Positions 54,882 through 63,773 of a stretch of DNA of 64,000 nt are shown one piece after another. Where the stretch lies: NCBI RefSeq assembly GCF_031127815.1, contig NZ_JARXHY010000002.1, positions 186,001-250,000 on the forward strand, given 5' to 3'. The stretch's first letter is position 1. Each line of letters begins with the position of its first letter. Made by a program: the position numbers and the translations under genes. A model generated the notes under the pieces. The model worked only from the letters and a program-made list of their open reading frames with translations, was not told where the DNA came from and did no database searches. The stretch comes from Pelagicoccus sp. SDUM812003. Its GTDB lineage: Bacteria; Verrucomicrobiota; Verrucomicrobiia; Opitutales; Opitutaceae.

Positions 54882-56291
54882 ATGTCCACTGAAACACCAG
54901 ATATCCAAATCGATCGGGACAAGGGGAATTTCCGCTACACCGAAAGCCACAAGTACGACGCGGGCGTCGGCCTTAACGAAGGTGTCATCGACTACATCTG
55001 CGACGTAAAGGAGGAAGACGATTGGATTCGCGAGTTCCGCAAGAAGGCGCTCAAAGTCTTCCATTCCAAGCCCATGCCCACCCACTGGGCGACCAAGGAT
55101 CTCGAAAACATCGACTTCGACAAGATCCGCTACTACCTCGCCGGAGCCAACCGAGCCAGCAAGAGCTGGGACGACGTGCCGGACGACGTGAAACAGACCT
55201 TCGAACGCCTCGGCATTCCGGAAAACGAGCGCAAGTTCCTCGCCGGCGTGGAGGCTCAATTCGACTCGGAAGCGGCCTACTCCAACATCAAGGAGAGCGT
55301 GGGCAAACAGGGCGTCATCTTCGTCGGCTCCACCGAAGGACTGCTCAAGCACCCGGAAATCTTCCGCAAGTGGTTCGGAAAGGTCATCCCGACCGGCGAC
55401 AACAAGTTCTCCGCCCTGAACAGCGCCGTCTTCTCCGGTGGCTCCTTCATTTACGTGCCGCCAGGCGTGAAGGTGAAGCACCCGCTGCAGGCCTACTTCC
55501 GCATCAACGCGGAAAACTTCGGCCAGTTCGAGCGCACGCTGATCATCGCCGACGAGGGCTCGGAAGTCACCTACATGGAAGGCTGCACCGCCCCGAAGTT
55601 CGACACCGCCACCTTGCACTCCGCAGTGGTGGAGCTGGTGGCCATGCCGGGCGCCAAGATCGAGTACATCACCGTACAGAACTGGGCATCCAACGTCTAC
55701 AATCTGGTCACCAAGCGCGCCATCGCCCACGAGAACGCCACCGTGAAGTGGATCGACTGCAACATCGGCAGCCGCCTCACCATGAAGTACCCAGGCGTTG
55801 TGCTTAAGGGCAAGAAGGCTCGCGGAGAGGTGCTCTCCATCGCTCTGGCAAACGACGGCCAGCACCAGGACACCGGCGCCAAGATGATCCACGCCGCGGA
55901 CGAGACGACTTCAAACATCATCTCGAAGTCCATCTCCATCGGCAAGGGACGCTCCACCTATCGCGGTCAGGTTCACATGCCGAAGAACCTTAAGGGCTGC
56001 AAAAACAACACCGAGTGCGACGCCTTGCTGATCAACAACAACTCGCGCACCGACACCTACCCGGCCATCACCGTTCGCGGCGATAAAAACGCCGTGCAGC
56101 ACGAGGCTTCGGTCTCAAAGGTGTCCGCCGAGCAGATCTTCTACATGCAGCAGCGCGGCCTCAGCGAGGGCGAAGCCATGAGCCTCTCGGTCAACGGTTT
56201 CGTGAACGACCTCACACGCCAGTTCCCCATGGAGTACAGCGTGGAGCTCAAGCGTCTCATCGAACTGGAAATGGAAGGCTCCGTCGGTTAG
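54882..56291 (+). CDS. sufB: Fe-S scaffold protein SufB
   Basis: 469 residues, the normal length. [11 protein letters not shown]-like sequence ([20 protein letters not shown]), VYVPPGVKV-like [47 protein letters not shown] and [19 protein letters not shown] are SufB signatures. SufB is the scaffold on which the [4Fe-4S] cluster forms with SufC and SufD. Confidence 0.97.
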   Translation: MSTETPDIQIDRDKGNFRYTESHKYDAGVGLNEGVIDYICDVKEEDDWIREFRKKALKVFHSKPMPTHWATKDLENIDFDKIRYYLAGANRASKSWDDVPDDVKQTFERLGIPENERKFLAGVEAQFDSEAAYSNIKESVGKQGVIFVGSTEGLLKHPEIFRKWFGKVIPTGDNKFSALNSAVFSGGSFIYVPPGVKVKHPLQAYFRINAENFGQFERTLIIADEGSEVTYMEGCTAPKFDTATLHSAVVELVAMPGAKIEYITVQNWASNVYNLVTKRAIAHENATVKWIDCNIGSRLTMKYPGVVLKGKKARGEVLSIALANDGQHQDTGAKMIHAADETTSNIISKSISIGKGRSTYRGQVHMPKNLKGCKNNTECDALLINNNSRTDTYPAITVRGDKNAVQHEASVSKVSAEQIFYMQQRGLSEGEAMSLSVNGFVNDLTRQFPMEYSVELKRLIELEMEGSVG

Positions 56292-56371
56292 TCGGACCTC
56301 GTCCGGATCTCAAATTTCAAACCACAAATTTCAAATTTATACCTGTGAGTTCCCTAACAGAAGACACTCCC

Positions 56372-57700
56372 ATGAGCGAAAGCAGCGAGGTCGTGAGCAA
56401 GATTCGCGAGGCCTTCGGGCGTCATATCGAAGATCTGGATACCGCGCCAAGCTGGTGGAAAGACGCCAAGAACGAGGCGTTCGAGCAGTTCTCGACGTTG
56501 CCGATGCCGACTCGCAAGGACGAGTCCTGGCGCTTCGCCAACGTGAAGAACCTCGGACTCGACGCCTTCAAGTTCGCCGCACTTCCCTCCATCGCGGACG
56601 CCGCCAAGCTGGTCGAGCGCTCCGACTTCCTCGACGCCTACTCAGGCCGCTTCGTTTTCGGCGAAGACCAGACCTTGAAGGCGGACCGCGTCTCGCCCGA
56701 GCTCGCCGAAAAAGGCGTGATCTGGGCCCCTCTCAAGGAAGCGATTTCCAAACACGGCGAAATCCTCAAGGACTACTTCATGAAGCAGGAAGCCGACTTG
56801 GGGTCCGCCAAGTTCGCCGCCTTGCATCACGCCTTCCTAGAAAACGGCGCCCTGCTCTACGTGCCCAAGGGCGTGGAGATCGAAGATCCTTTCGTCGTCT
56901 ACAACTGGAGCATCAACGAGGGCTCGGCCATTTTCCCGCACACGCTTATCATCGCCGAAGAGTTCTCAAAAGTGCGGGTGGTGGAAGCCAACCTTTCCGC
57001 CTCCGACGAAACCACCGCCTACTCGTGCGGGGTCAACCACATCTTCGCCGGCGTCGGGGCCTCAGTCGACTACACGCTGCTGCAGAACTTCAACGAGAAG
57101 ACTCTCGGCTTCCAAATCAACTCCAACATCGCCGGCAAGGATTCGAACGTTAAGACCCTTAGCGTCAACGTGGGCTGCGAGCACTACCGCTCCGAAACCC
57201 ACGGTCAAATCAAGGGCCCGGGCTCGAAGGTGGAGATGCTCTCCCTCGCCGTGGCGGACTACGATCAGGAGATCGACCAGCGCACCCTGCAGACCCACTC
57301 CGCGCCCAACGCGGTGTCCGATCTGCTCTTCAAAAACGCCCTCGTCGACAACGCCAAGACCATCTTCTCCGGCCTCATCAAGGTGGATCCAGGCGCCCAG
57401 CAGACCGACGCCTACCAGACCAACCGCAACCTGCTTCTCAGCAACTCCGCCGAAGCGAACTCTCTGCCAGGACTGGAGATCGACGCCAACGATGTGAAGT
57501 GTAGTCACGGAGCCACTACAGCCCAGATCGACGATGAGGAGATCTTCTACATGAAGGCGCGTGGCATTCCGGAAAATCGGGCTCAAGAGCTCATCGTGTA
57601 CGGTTTCTTCGAAGAGATCCTCAATCGCATCGACTGCGAGAAGCTGGCCGATCGCGCCCGCGAAATTATCCAGGACAAGTTCCGCAAACGCCTGCGGTAA
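56372..57700 (+). CDS. sufD: Fe-S assembly protein SufD
   Basis: 442 residues from the ATG at 56372; a GTG at 56345 in the same frame would add nine residues and cannot be excluded. The N-terminal part holds MPTRKDESWRFANVKNL, and the beta-helix C-terminal part has CSHGATTAQIDDEEIFYMKARGI (in part), which is the SufD signature. SufD pairs with SufB and provides iron entry. Spacing to sufT is 57 bp. Confidence 0.94.
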   Translation: MSESSEVVSKIREAFGRHIEDLDTAPSWWKDAKNEAFEQFSTLPMPTRKDESWRFANVKNLGLDAFKFAALPSIADAAKLVERSDFLDAYSGRFVFGEDQTLKADRVSPELAEKGVIWAPLKEAISKHGEILKDYFMKQEADLGSAKFAALHHAFLENGALLYVPKGVEIEDPFVVYNWSINEGSAIFPHTLIIAEEFSKVRVVEANLSASDETTAYSCGVNHIFAGVGASVDYTLLQNFNEKTLGFQINSNIAGKDSNVKTLSVNVGCEHYRSETHGQIKGPGSKVEMLSLAVADYDQEIDQRTLQTHSAPNAVSDLLFKNALVDNAKTIFSGLIKVDPGAQQTDAYQTNRNLLLSNSAEANSLPGLEIDANDVKCSHGATTAQIDDEEIFYMKARGIPENRAQELIVYGFFEEILNRIDCEKLADRAREIIQDKFRKRLR

Positions 57701-57757
57701 CCCTTGCCTCGGCAGACGATCTCATACGATTGATTCACACAACCACTTCATAGCCAC

Positions 57758-58339
57758 ATGCAACAAACCGAAGAGCAAAAGCAACGCAGCCTCACCCGAG
57801 AAGTCGAAGCGGTGCAGATCCCCAGCGGAGAGCCGCTCCAGCTCCCCGCCCTCTCGAAAGTATACATCACCCAGCAACTGGGCGGAAGCTACACCGTGAT
57901 GACCGACTTCGGCCTGGCCCGCATCGACGGTCGCGACGCGGATGCGCTCGGACAGGACATCGCCGACGAGCAGGCCGCCGCTCAGGAGGCTGCCGAGAAG
58001 AAAAAGACGCAGCCCTCCGACGAAACGCCCGACGAGGAAGCGATCTGGCAACAACTCCGCAACGTCTACGACCCCGAGATCCCAGTCAACATCGTGGACC
58101 TCGGACTGGTCTACTCCATGGTGGTCGAAGAAACGGAGAACAAGGCCAGCAAAGTGGTGGTGCAGATGACGCTCACCGCTCCGGGCTGCGGCATGGGACC
58201 GGCCATCGCCGAGGACGCCCGCAGCAAGGTCATGCTGGTGCCCGGCGTCGACGAAGCGGAGGTCAACCTCGTGTGGGAGCCAGCGTGGGATCAGAGTATG
58301 ATCAGCGAAGAGGGCCGCATGATTCTCGGCCTGGTCTAA
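57758..58339 (+). CDS. sufT: Fe-S assembly-associated protein SufT (DUF59)
   Basis: 193 residues. The N-terminal ~80 residues are specific to SufT-type proteins; the DUF59/MIP18 domain covers about 95-190 (VYDPEIPVNIVDLGLVYSM, then TLTAPGCGMGPAI with the conserved Cys). Related proteins aid maturation of Fe-S enzymes. It closes the operon; a terminator follows within 60 bp. Confidence 0.9.
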   Translation: MQQTEEQKQRSLTREVEAVQIPSGEPLQLPALSKVYITQQLGGSYTVMTDFGLARIDGRDADALGQDIADEQAAAQEAAEKKKTQPSDETPDEEAIWQQLRNVYDPEIPVNIVDLGLVYSMVVEETENKASKVVVQMTLTAPGCGMGPAIAEDARSKVMLVPGVDEAEVNLVWEPAWDQSMISEEGRMILGLV

Positions 58340-58364
58340 GGCCTAAGCGCAGGAAACGCTTTCC

Positions 58365-58404
58365 ACGCCGGATTTCCGATCACTTCGAGATCCGGCGTTT
58401 TTTT
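58365..58404 (+). terminator. Rho-independent terminator of the suf operon
   Basis: ACGCCGGAT (58365-58373) pairs with ATCCGGCGT (58390-58398), followed by seven T. It starts 26 bp after the sufT stop. Confidence 0.88.
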
Positions 58405-58495
58405 CATCGCTCCGCTTTCGTCGAGTAATTTCGCACCGAATTCCTTGCCATTGCTAGCGTGTTGGCTACCAACGACGAAGATACTGATACTAACT

Positions 58496-59074
58496 ATGCC
58501 ATGTAACGACGATAAACCTCAAGAGTCCCCAGTCGGCTCGCAAATCCAGAAGAAGTTCCTCGAGGAGCGTAAGATCTTCCTGTGGGGCCAGGTTTCGGAC
58601 GATTCGGCGAAGGACGTCACCGAAAAGCTTCTCTACCTCGAAGCGGACGCGCCCGGGAAGCCTATCACTTTCTACATCAACACTCCGGGTGGCTCCGTCA
58701 CAGCTGGCCTCGCGATCTACGACACCATCAAAATGATCTCCTCGGAGGTCACCGTGGTGGTCACCGGTCTCGCCGCTAGCATGGGCTCCATCCTGCTCTC
58801 GGCCCCGAAAAAAGGGAACCGCCTGCTCTATCCGCATGCCAAGGTTCTGATCCACCAGCCGCTCATCGGCGGGCAGTTCCAAGGCCCCGCGGTGGATATC
58901 CACATTTTCGCCCAGGACATGGAAAAGACCCGCGAGGAGCTCAACCGCATCCTTTCCGAAGCCTCCGGCCAGCCGCTGGAGAAGATCCAGACCGATACCG
59001 ATCGCGACTTCTACATGAGCGCTCAGGAAGCCATCGACTACGGTCTGGCCGACAAGATCGTCGATTCGCTCTAA
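58496..59074 (+). CDS. clpP: ATP-dependent Clp protease proteolytic subunit
   Basis: 192 residues from the ATG at 58496. The catalytic triad is S95 in GLAASMGS, H120 in LIHQPL and an Asp near 170 (TDTDRDFYMSAQEAIDYG). ITFYINTPGGSVTAGLAIYDT and EELNRILSEASGQ are typical. Forms tetradecamers with ClpX/ClpA. tig and clpX are not adjacent. The earlier frame start at 58445 has no homology. Confidence 0.96.
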   Translation: MPCNDDKPQESPVGSQIQKKFLEERKIFLWGQVSDDSAKDVTEKLLYLEADAPGKPITFYINTPGGSVTAGLAIYDTIKMISSEVTVVVTGLAASMGSILLSAPKKGNRLLYPHAKVLIHQPLIGGQFQGPAVDIHIFAQDMEKTREELNRILSEASGQPLEKIQTDTDRDFYMSAQEAIDYGLADKIVDSL

Positions 59075-59098
59075 GCGAAAAACGAAAAAAGCTTTCTC

Positions 59099-59133
59099 AA
59101 GCCGCGTATCCGATTTCCGGAGCGCGGCTTTTT
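59099..59133 (+). terminator. Rho-independent terminator of clpP
   Basis: AAGCCGCG (59099-59106) pairs with CGCGGCTT (59123-59130) over a 16-base loop, followed by T residues. It starts 25 bp after the clpP stop. Confidence 0.8.
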
Positions 59134-59168
59134 CGTCCTCAAAATGGCTCTTCGTCCGGAGATGTGTC

Positions 59169-59558
59169 CTAACTCCAGATCACTTCGCCCAAGCGCCAGC
59201 CTAGGTAGACCGAAAGGAGACAGGAAAGCACGCTGCCAACGGCATTCAGACCAGCGAGCGCGAGATGTCCGCTTTGCATCAAACGCAAGGTTTGCAGAGA
59301 AAAGGTGGAGAACGTGGTGAAACCGCCCATCATCCCCACCGAGATCATCAGTGGCAGCGCGTCATCTCGGCTCCATCCAAACTTTGAATACATGGGCAAT
59401 AGAAATCCGATCAAAAAGGAGCCGACCACATTGACGAACAGGGTGCTCCACGGAAACTCGCTTCTCATCCTATGATCGATCAGCCAGGCGGAAACGTAGC
59501 GCAGGCTCCCGCCCATGAAACTTCCGATTCCTACCCATAAAAGCGCTCTAACGTCCAT
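59169..59558 (-). CDS. crcB: Fluoride exporter CrcB/Fluc
   Basis: 129 residues from the ATG at 59558, four membrane helices. Signatures are GSFMGGSLRYVSAWL, FPWSTLFVNVVGSFLIGF and GGFTTFSTFSLQTL. The channel lets F- leave the cell as a dual-topology dimer. The start overlaps the amidase gene by 11 bp, and no fluoride riboswitch could fit, so expression follows the amidase transcript. Confidence 0.93.
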   Translation of the reverse strand: MDVRALLWVGIGSFMGGSLRYVSAWLIDHRMRSEFPWSTLFVNVVGSFLIGFLLPMYSKFGWSRDDALPLMISVGMMGGFTTFSTFSLQTLRLMQSGHLALAGLNAVGSVLSCLLSVYLGWRLGEVIWS

Positions 59559-60705
59559 TCGAATCCTGCTCCTCGATACGTCCCTGGAATCGCTCATTCG
59601 CCGCAAAAGACTTGATCGCGTCGGCCAGACTGAGAGCGACACGCTCGCGGTAGCCTGCGGTGCTGATCAGCAAGGCCTCGTCCTTATGAGAGAGAAAGCC
59701 GCATTCGACCAGGATCCCAGGGCACTTCAATCCGCGAAGCACGACGAACCGCCCTTTCTTCACCCCACGGTCTTCGCGTTTGAGTCGCTCCAAAAGATTG
59801 ATCTGAACCCGTAAACCGAGTTCGAAGCTCTCCAAATCATATTCGTTTCCTGGATACGCCACTGCGTCATCGCCAGCCTTGCCGTCGCCCGTCGAGGGCT
59901 GCCCTTGGGGAGTCAGCAGATAGGTCTCCACGCCGTTTGCCTGCTTATTAGGAGCCGCATTGAAGTGCACGCTGACAAAGAGATCCGCCTTGACGCCGTT
60001 GGCGATCTCGGACCGCTCCTCCAGCGTGACGAGTCGATCCTCGTATCTGGTGAGCACCGCCTTGAATCCCGCCTCTTCCAAGTGAGCCTGCAATCGCAGG
60101 CTTACGTCCAGATTCAGATCCTTTTCAAGGAGACCAAGAGTGGCGTTACGCGTTCCCGGCTCGGAGCCGCCATGCCCAGGATCGATCACGATGGTCTTTA
60201 TCTCGCGCGGCTCTCCCCCTTCGTCGGCTAGGGCGCTCGGCAGGACGATCGCTTCATCGGACGCTCCGAGCAGCCATTGCCCCATGCGACGGGAGAACGG
60301 CGCATCGAGGAAAACCTTCGTCCCATCGATCCACGCCATCCGGCTCTTCTCCTTGAGTACGAGCTCGCGAGCGCCCACCGACACTTTCCAAAGGTCGTCG
60401 TTGCCGGTAGGTTCCGTAACCTGCGCCCCGAAATGAGAGACCTGCCGCTTCAGGGAGTTCAAACCAAAGCTGAGACTGCTTTCGCTCGGAGCGGGCTGGG
60501 CGGCGCTTGTTTCGCTCGCCAGCTCCTCCTCCTTCGGCACCTCCATCTTCGGCTCGGGAGCGGCGGTCTCCACCGCCGTTTCCTCAGTTGGCGCCGAGTC
60601 TTCGGGCTTCGCGGAATCGCCTCCCGTGGTCTGACAGCCCCACAAAAAAAGCGAAGCAACTGCCGCCATTATAAAAAGCAGTAGGCCTCGCTTCGGGGTT
60701 AGCAT
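59548..60705 (-). CDS. Lipoprotein N-acetylmuramoyl-L-alanine amidase
   Basis: 385 residues. A lipoprotein signal peptide ends at C24 in FLWGC, then a Glu/Pro/Ala linker (about 25-75), a beta-rich ~90-residue region, and an Amidase_3 domain (about 168-375). Zinc ligands are the His in IDPGHGGSEPG, the Glu in GLLEKDLNLD and the His in SVHFNAAPN; the catalytic Glu is in LVECGFLSHKDE. It cleaves stem peptides from glycan during division, anchored by lipid. No LysM domain is seen. Overlaps crcB by 11 bp. Confidence 0.92.
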   Translation of the reverse strand: MLTPKRGLLLFIMAAVASLFLWGCQTTGGDSAKPEDSAPTEETAVETAAPEPKMEVPKEEELASETSAAQPAPSESSLSFGLNSLKRQVSHFGAQVTEPTGNDDLWKVSVGARELVLKEKSRMAWIDGTKVFLDAPFSRRMGQWLLGASDEAIVLPSALADEGGEPREIKTIVIDPGHGGSEPGTRNATLGLLEKDLNLDVSLRLQAHLEEAGFKAVLTRYEDRLVTLEERSEIANGVKADLFVSVHFNAAPNKQANGVETYLLTPQGQPSTGDGKAGDDAVAYPGNEYDLESFELGLRVQINLLERLKREDRGVKKGRFVVLRGLKCPGILVECGFLSHKDEALLISTAGYRERVALSLADAIKSFAANERFQGRIEEQDSNGR

Positions 60706-60756
60706 CCGCGTGTCTAGTTTAAATCAGCGCTCGGGAGCAAAAGGACCGAACTCAAA

Positions 60757-61419
60757 TCAATCGCGATCCTCTTCGTCGTCGTGATCGTCATCATGCTCTT
60801 CGTCATGATCATCGTCATCATGATCGTCGTGCTCGTCATCCGGATGCATGAACTTCGGCTTGCGCTTGTTCGCCGGTAGTGGAGAAACCATTACATTGAT
60901 GTTTCGTCCCACGAGCCTGGGCTGATTGTCCGCATGTCCCATGGTTTCGAGATCCGCGATGGCGCGCTTCATGGTTTCGAACCCGATCTCGGTGTGAGAC
61001 ATCTCGCGGCCACGGAAAGAGAGCGTGAGCTTAAGCTTGTTGCCCTTGGAGAGGAACTGCTCCGCACGACGCAGTTTCGTCTCGTAGTCGTGCTGCTCCA
61101 CGCGAGGACGGAACTTGACCTCCTTGGTCTTGCTGGAAGTGCCCTTGCTATCCTTGGACTTTTTCTGCTGCTCGTAGACATACTTGCCGAAGTCCATGAT
61201 GCGACAGACGGGAGGACGGGCTTGAGCCGCCACTTCCACCAGGTCCAAGCCAGCGCCTTGCGCGATCTCCAAAGCCGCCTTTGTATCCATTATTCCGAAC
61301 TGCTTACCATCCGGTCCTACGACTCGAATCTTCGGTACCCGTATTCGTTGATTGCGGCGTATAGCAGCGAACGGATCTTGTTTTCTTTGGGGTCTACGTC
61401 TACCTCGTGGCTTTGGCAT
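60757..61419 (-). CDS. infC: Translation initiation factor IF-3 with Asp/His-rich C-terminal tail
   Basis: 220 residues against ~180 for E. coli. IF-3 prevents subunit joining and checks start codons. The signature CRIMDFGKYVYEQQKK is present; the C-terminal RNA-binding domain follows (KEVKFRPRVEQHDYETKLRRAEQFL, in part). After KPKFMHP near residue 193 comes a ~28-residue tail of only Asp, His, Glu and one Arg. The start codon is an ordinary ATG, not AUU/ATT, so the classical autoregulation is not expected. rpmI and rplT do not follow; the downstream gene is the amidase. Confidence 0.93.
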   Translation of the reverse strand: MPKPRGRRRPQRKQDPFAAIRRNQRIRVPKIRVVGPDGKQFGIMDTKAALEIAQGAGLDLVEVAAQARPPVCRIMDFGKYVYEQQKKSKDSKGTSSKTKEVKFRPRVEQHDYETKLRRAEQFLSKGNKLKLTLSFRGREMSHTEIGFETMKRAIADLETMGHADNQPRLVGRNINVMVSPLPANKRKPKFMHPDDEHDDHDDDDHDEEHDDDHDDEEDRD

Positions 61420-61559
61420 TCAGAATTTTCTTCGATTAAAACAAATAAGAATCTGAATCTAATCAGACCTTTCAAGCGCATTATCAACACTATTTACGGA
61501 TAAACGCTTGAAAACCAATCATCAAAAGGGCGTTTCGGACTTTGGGCGCGACACCGTGC

Positions 61560-61931
61560 TCAAACGCTGAAACTCTCGCCGCAGGAGCAACTGGAGGTCG
61601 CGTTCGGATTGCTGAACTTGAATCCGCCCGAGATGAGAGCGTTGGAGTAATCCAGCTGCGTGCCTTTCAAATACAGAGCGCTTTTACTATCCACAATCAC
61701 CCCCACGCCTCCGAAGTCGACTAGGATATCCCCTTTTCGGGCAGCGGATTCGAAGCGCATCTTGTAGGAAAGACCATTGCAGCCGCCACCGGAGATGCCC
61801 ACTCGCAGAAACTGCTTATCGGACTCGCGCTCCAGCAAGGAAGCCACTTTCTTCACCGCATCGTCGCTGAGCTTGATCAGACGATCATCCCCACGTCTCA
61901 CCCCTTCGGGCAACTCTACTGCTGTTCCCAT
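61560..61931 (-). CDS. A-type iron-sulfur carrier protein (IscA/ErpA family)
   Basis: 123 residues from the ATG at 61931. The three cluster ligands are in GISGGGCNGLSY and in the C-terminal CSCGESF. It takes Fe-S clusters from the SufBCD scaffold to target enzymes. The first ~20 residues before LIKLSDDAVKKV are an extension not seen in ErpA. It lies 3-4 kb from the suf operon, so the two probably act together although not adjacent. Confidence 0.93.
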   Translation of the reverse strand: MGTAVELPEGVRRGDDRLIKLSDDAVKKVASLLERESDKQFLRVGISGGGCNGLSYKMRFESAARKGDILVDFGGVGVIVDSKSALYLKGTQLDYSNALISGGFKFSNPNATSSCSCGESFSV

Positions 61932-62017
61932 AGACACGTAACAAGTATCGAACGATCCTCGCCCGAAATCAAGCAGAGCGTGCGAGCGATTCACATCCTG
62001 CCTGGCAAACGCCTCGC

Positions 62018-62932
62018 CTACAATCGAATAGCGAGCTCTATCGCCTTCGATGTGCTGCCCGGGCTCGCGATCCCCTTGCCGGCGATTCCGAAACCGGTGC
62101 CATGGTCCGGACTAACCCTCAGGTGCGGCAATCCTAGCGTCACGTTCACGCCGCTGTCGAAATCCACCGCCTTGAAGGGAGCCAATCCCTGATCGTGATA
62201 GGTCGCCACCACCACATCGGCCTCTCCTTTCATAGCCCGAGCGAAGGCCGTGTCGCCCGGCACGCAGCCTTCGATACTCCCGGTCAAACGAGCTCGCAAG
62301 GCATCCAGCCATGGATTGAGTCGCTCCTTCTCCTCCGACCCAAGCAAGCCGTCCTCGCCAGCGTGCGGATTGAGCCCACAGACGATCACTCTCGGCTCCA
62401 TGCGACCGAGTCGCTTCCCCAGCATGTGGGCAGCCTCTACCGCTCGCTCGAAGACCGGACGCGTCAAAGCCTCCGGCACCTCGGCCAAAGGGATGTGCCA
62501 AGTAGCGAGGCACAGGGCTAGGCGTTCACCCACGAAGGCCATAGTCGGCTCGCCGCCCCAACGATAGGCGAAAAACTCGGTCTGACCGGGAAACTCGTAC
62601 CCGACCTCGGCGCAGAGCGATTTGGCGATCGGGCCAGTCACTACCGCGTCGCAACGCCCTTCCAAGCAGGATCGAGCCGCCGCTTCCATGGCAGCCATGG
62701 CGACCTTGGCACCTTTGGGATTCGGTTGGCCAGCTTCGAAAACCTGTTCGCTCAGGCTTTCCCCACTCACCGCGAGATCGGAGCGTCGAACGATGCTGTC
62801 GATCCAGTTTCCCGGGCCGAACAGGACGAACTCCGCGCCTTCGTAGCGATTTTCCACCAAGCAGCGCTCGATGAGCTCCGGTCCAAGCCCGGAGGGATCG
62901 CCACAGGTGATCGCGATGCGTTTGCGGCCCAT
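62018..62932 (-). CDS. pdxA: 4-hydroxythreonine-4-phosphate dehydrogenase
   Basis: 304 residues. PdxA oxidizes 4-phosphohydroxy-threonine in pyridoxal phosphate synthesis. Signatures: ITCGDPSGLGPELI, VTGPIAKSLCAEVGYEFPGQTE and HDQGLAPFKAVDFDSGVNVT, with metal-binding His residues and a C-terminal SPDHGTGFGIAGKG. The start is 6 bp after the lpxA stop. Confidence 0.95.
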   Translation of the reverse strand: MGRKRIAITCGDPSGLGPELIERCLVENRYEGAEFVLFGPGNWIDSIVRRSDLAVSGESLSEQVFEAGQPNPKGAKVAMAAMEAAARSCLEGRCDAVVTGPIAKSLCAEVGYEFPGQTEFFAYRWGGEPTMAFVGERLALCLATWHIPLAEVPEALTRPVFERAVEAAHMLGKRLGRMEPRVIVCGLNPHAGEDGLLGSEEKERLNPWLDALRARLTGSIEGCVPGDTAFARAMKGEADVVVATYHDQGLAPFKAVDFDSGVNVTLGLPHLRVSPDHGTGFGIAGKGIASPGSTSKAIELAIRL

Positions 62933-62938
62933 ACGCGC

Positions 62939-63727
62939 TTAGTCCTTGGCCCGCCCCGGGCGGGAAAAGCCCCGTTTTCCGCTGGCGAAAAACTCCAGAA
63001 AAGTCCTCAGCTCGGGACTCGGATCCCCTGCTTCCGCCAGCAACTCCTCCGCCTTCTGCCGAAGGTTTCCCGAGTGGGCGAAAACGGACTTGTACGCCTG
63101 CTGCAGCTGGCGAATCGCCTCGCGGGCCACGCCTCGACGACGCAGCCCCACCACGTTCAAACCGAACAGCGCGCTGCGCTCCGCAAGCATGGTGAAAGGC
63201 GCCACATCCATAGTGATCGCGGACAAACCGCCAACCATGCATCCCTGACCGATGCGACAAAACTGATGACTGGCGGCGCTGCCGCCGAAAAACGAGAAGT
63301 CACCCACCGTCACGTGCCCGGCCAGCAACACCCCGTTTGCGAGAACCACCTTGTTTCCCAACTGGCAGTCGTGCCCTAGGTGGGAGTTAGCCATCAAAAA
63401 ACAGTCCGAACCCACCGTGGTCGCCCCATTCTCCTTCGTGGCTCGGTTGATCGTCACCCCCTCGCGCAATGTAGTTCCATCGCCGATACGAACAAACGTC
63501 CTCCTGCTCGGGTCGAATCCTAGATCCTGCGGCAGTCCAGCCACCACCGCCGCGTTGCCGATCGTAACTCGATGGCCGATACGCGCCCCGTCCTTGATAA
63601 CCGCGTGCGATTCCACCTTCACTCCATCGCCGATCTCCACATCCGCCTCGATGACCGCGAACGGTCCGATCTCGGCCTGCTGGCCGATCTTTGCTTCCGA
63701 CGAAACGACAGCGCTTGGGTGTATCAT
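62939..63727 (-). CDS. lpxA: UDP-N-acetylglucosamine acyltransferase
   Basis: 262 residues from the ATG at 63727, the usual LpxA length. Hexapeptide repeats form a left-handed beta-helix (about 1-185), with a helical C-terminus. The catalytic His is in LMANSHLGHDCQLGN. GLNVVGLRRRG and REAIRQLQQAYKSVFAHSG are family signatures. LpxA starts lipid A synthesis. fabZ and lpxD, usual neighbours, are absent; pdxA follows. Confidence 0.95.
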   Translation of the reverse strand: MIHPSAVVSSEAKIGQQAEIGPFAVIEADVEIGDGVKVESHAVIKDGARIGHRVTIGNAAVVAGLPQDLGFDPSRRTFVRIGDGTTLREGVTINRATKENGATTVGSDCFLMANSHLGHDCQLGNKVVLANGVLLAGHVTVGDFSFFGGSAASHQFCRIGQGCMVGGLSAITMDVAPFTMLAERSALFGLNVVGLRRRGVAREAIRQLQQAYKSVFAHSGNLRQKAEELLAEAGDPSPELRTFLEFFASGKRGFSRPGRAKD

Positions 63728-63773
63728 AGCGGGCGGTTTATAGCGTGCCCGCATCGCGGGCCAAGTCCAATGT

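Noticed and set aside
54132-55892. A 586-residue open frame on the minus strand opposite sufC-sufB
   Set aside because: It lies antisense to two clear suf genes, has low-complexity Val/Gly/Ala/Asp/His composition typical of shadow frames in GC-rich DNA, and no recognisable motif.
59169-59558. Fluoride riboswitch before crcB
   Set aside because: crcB starts inside the amidase gene, so there is no leader; no riboswitch could be placed.
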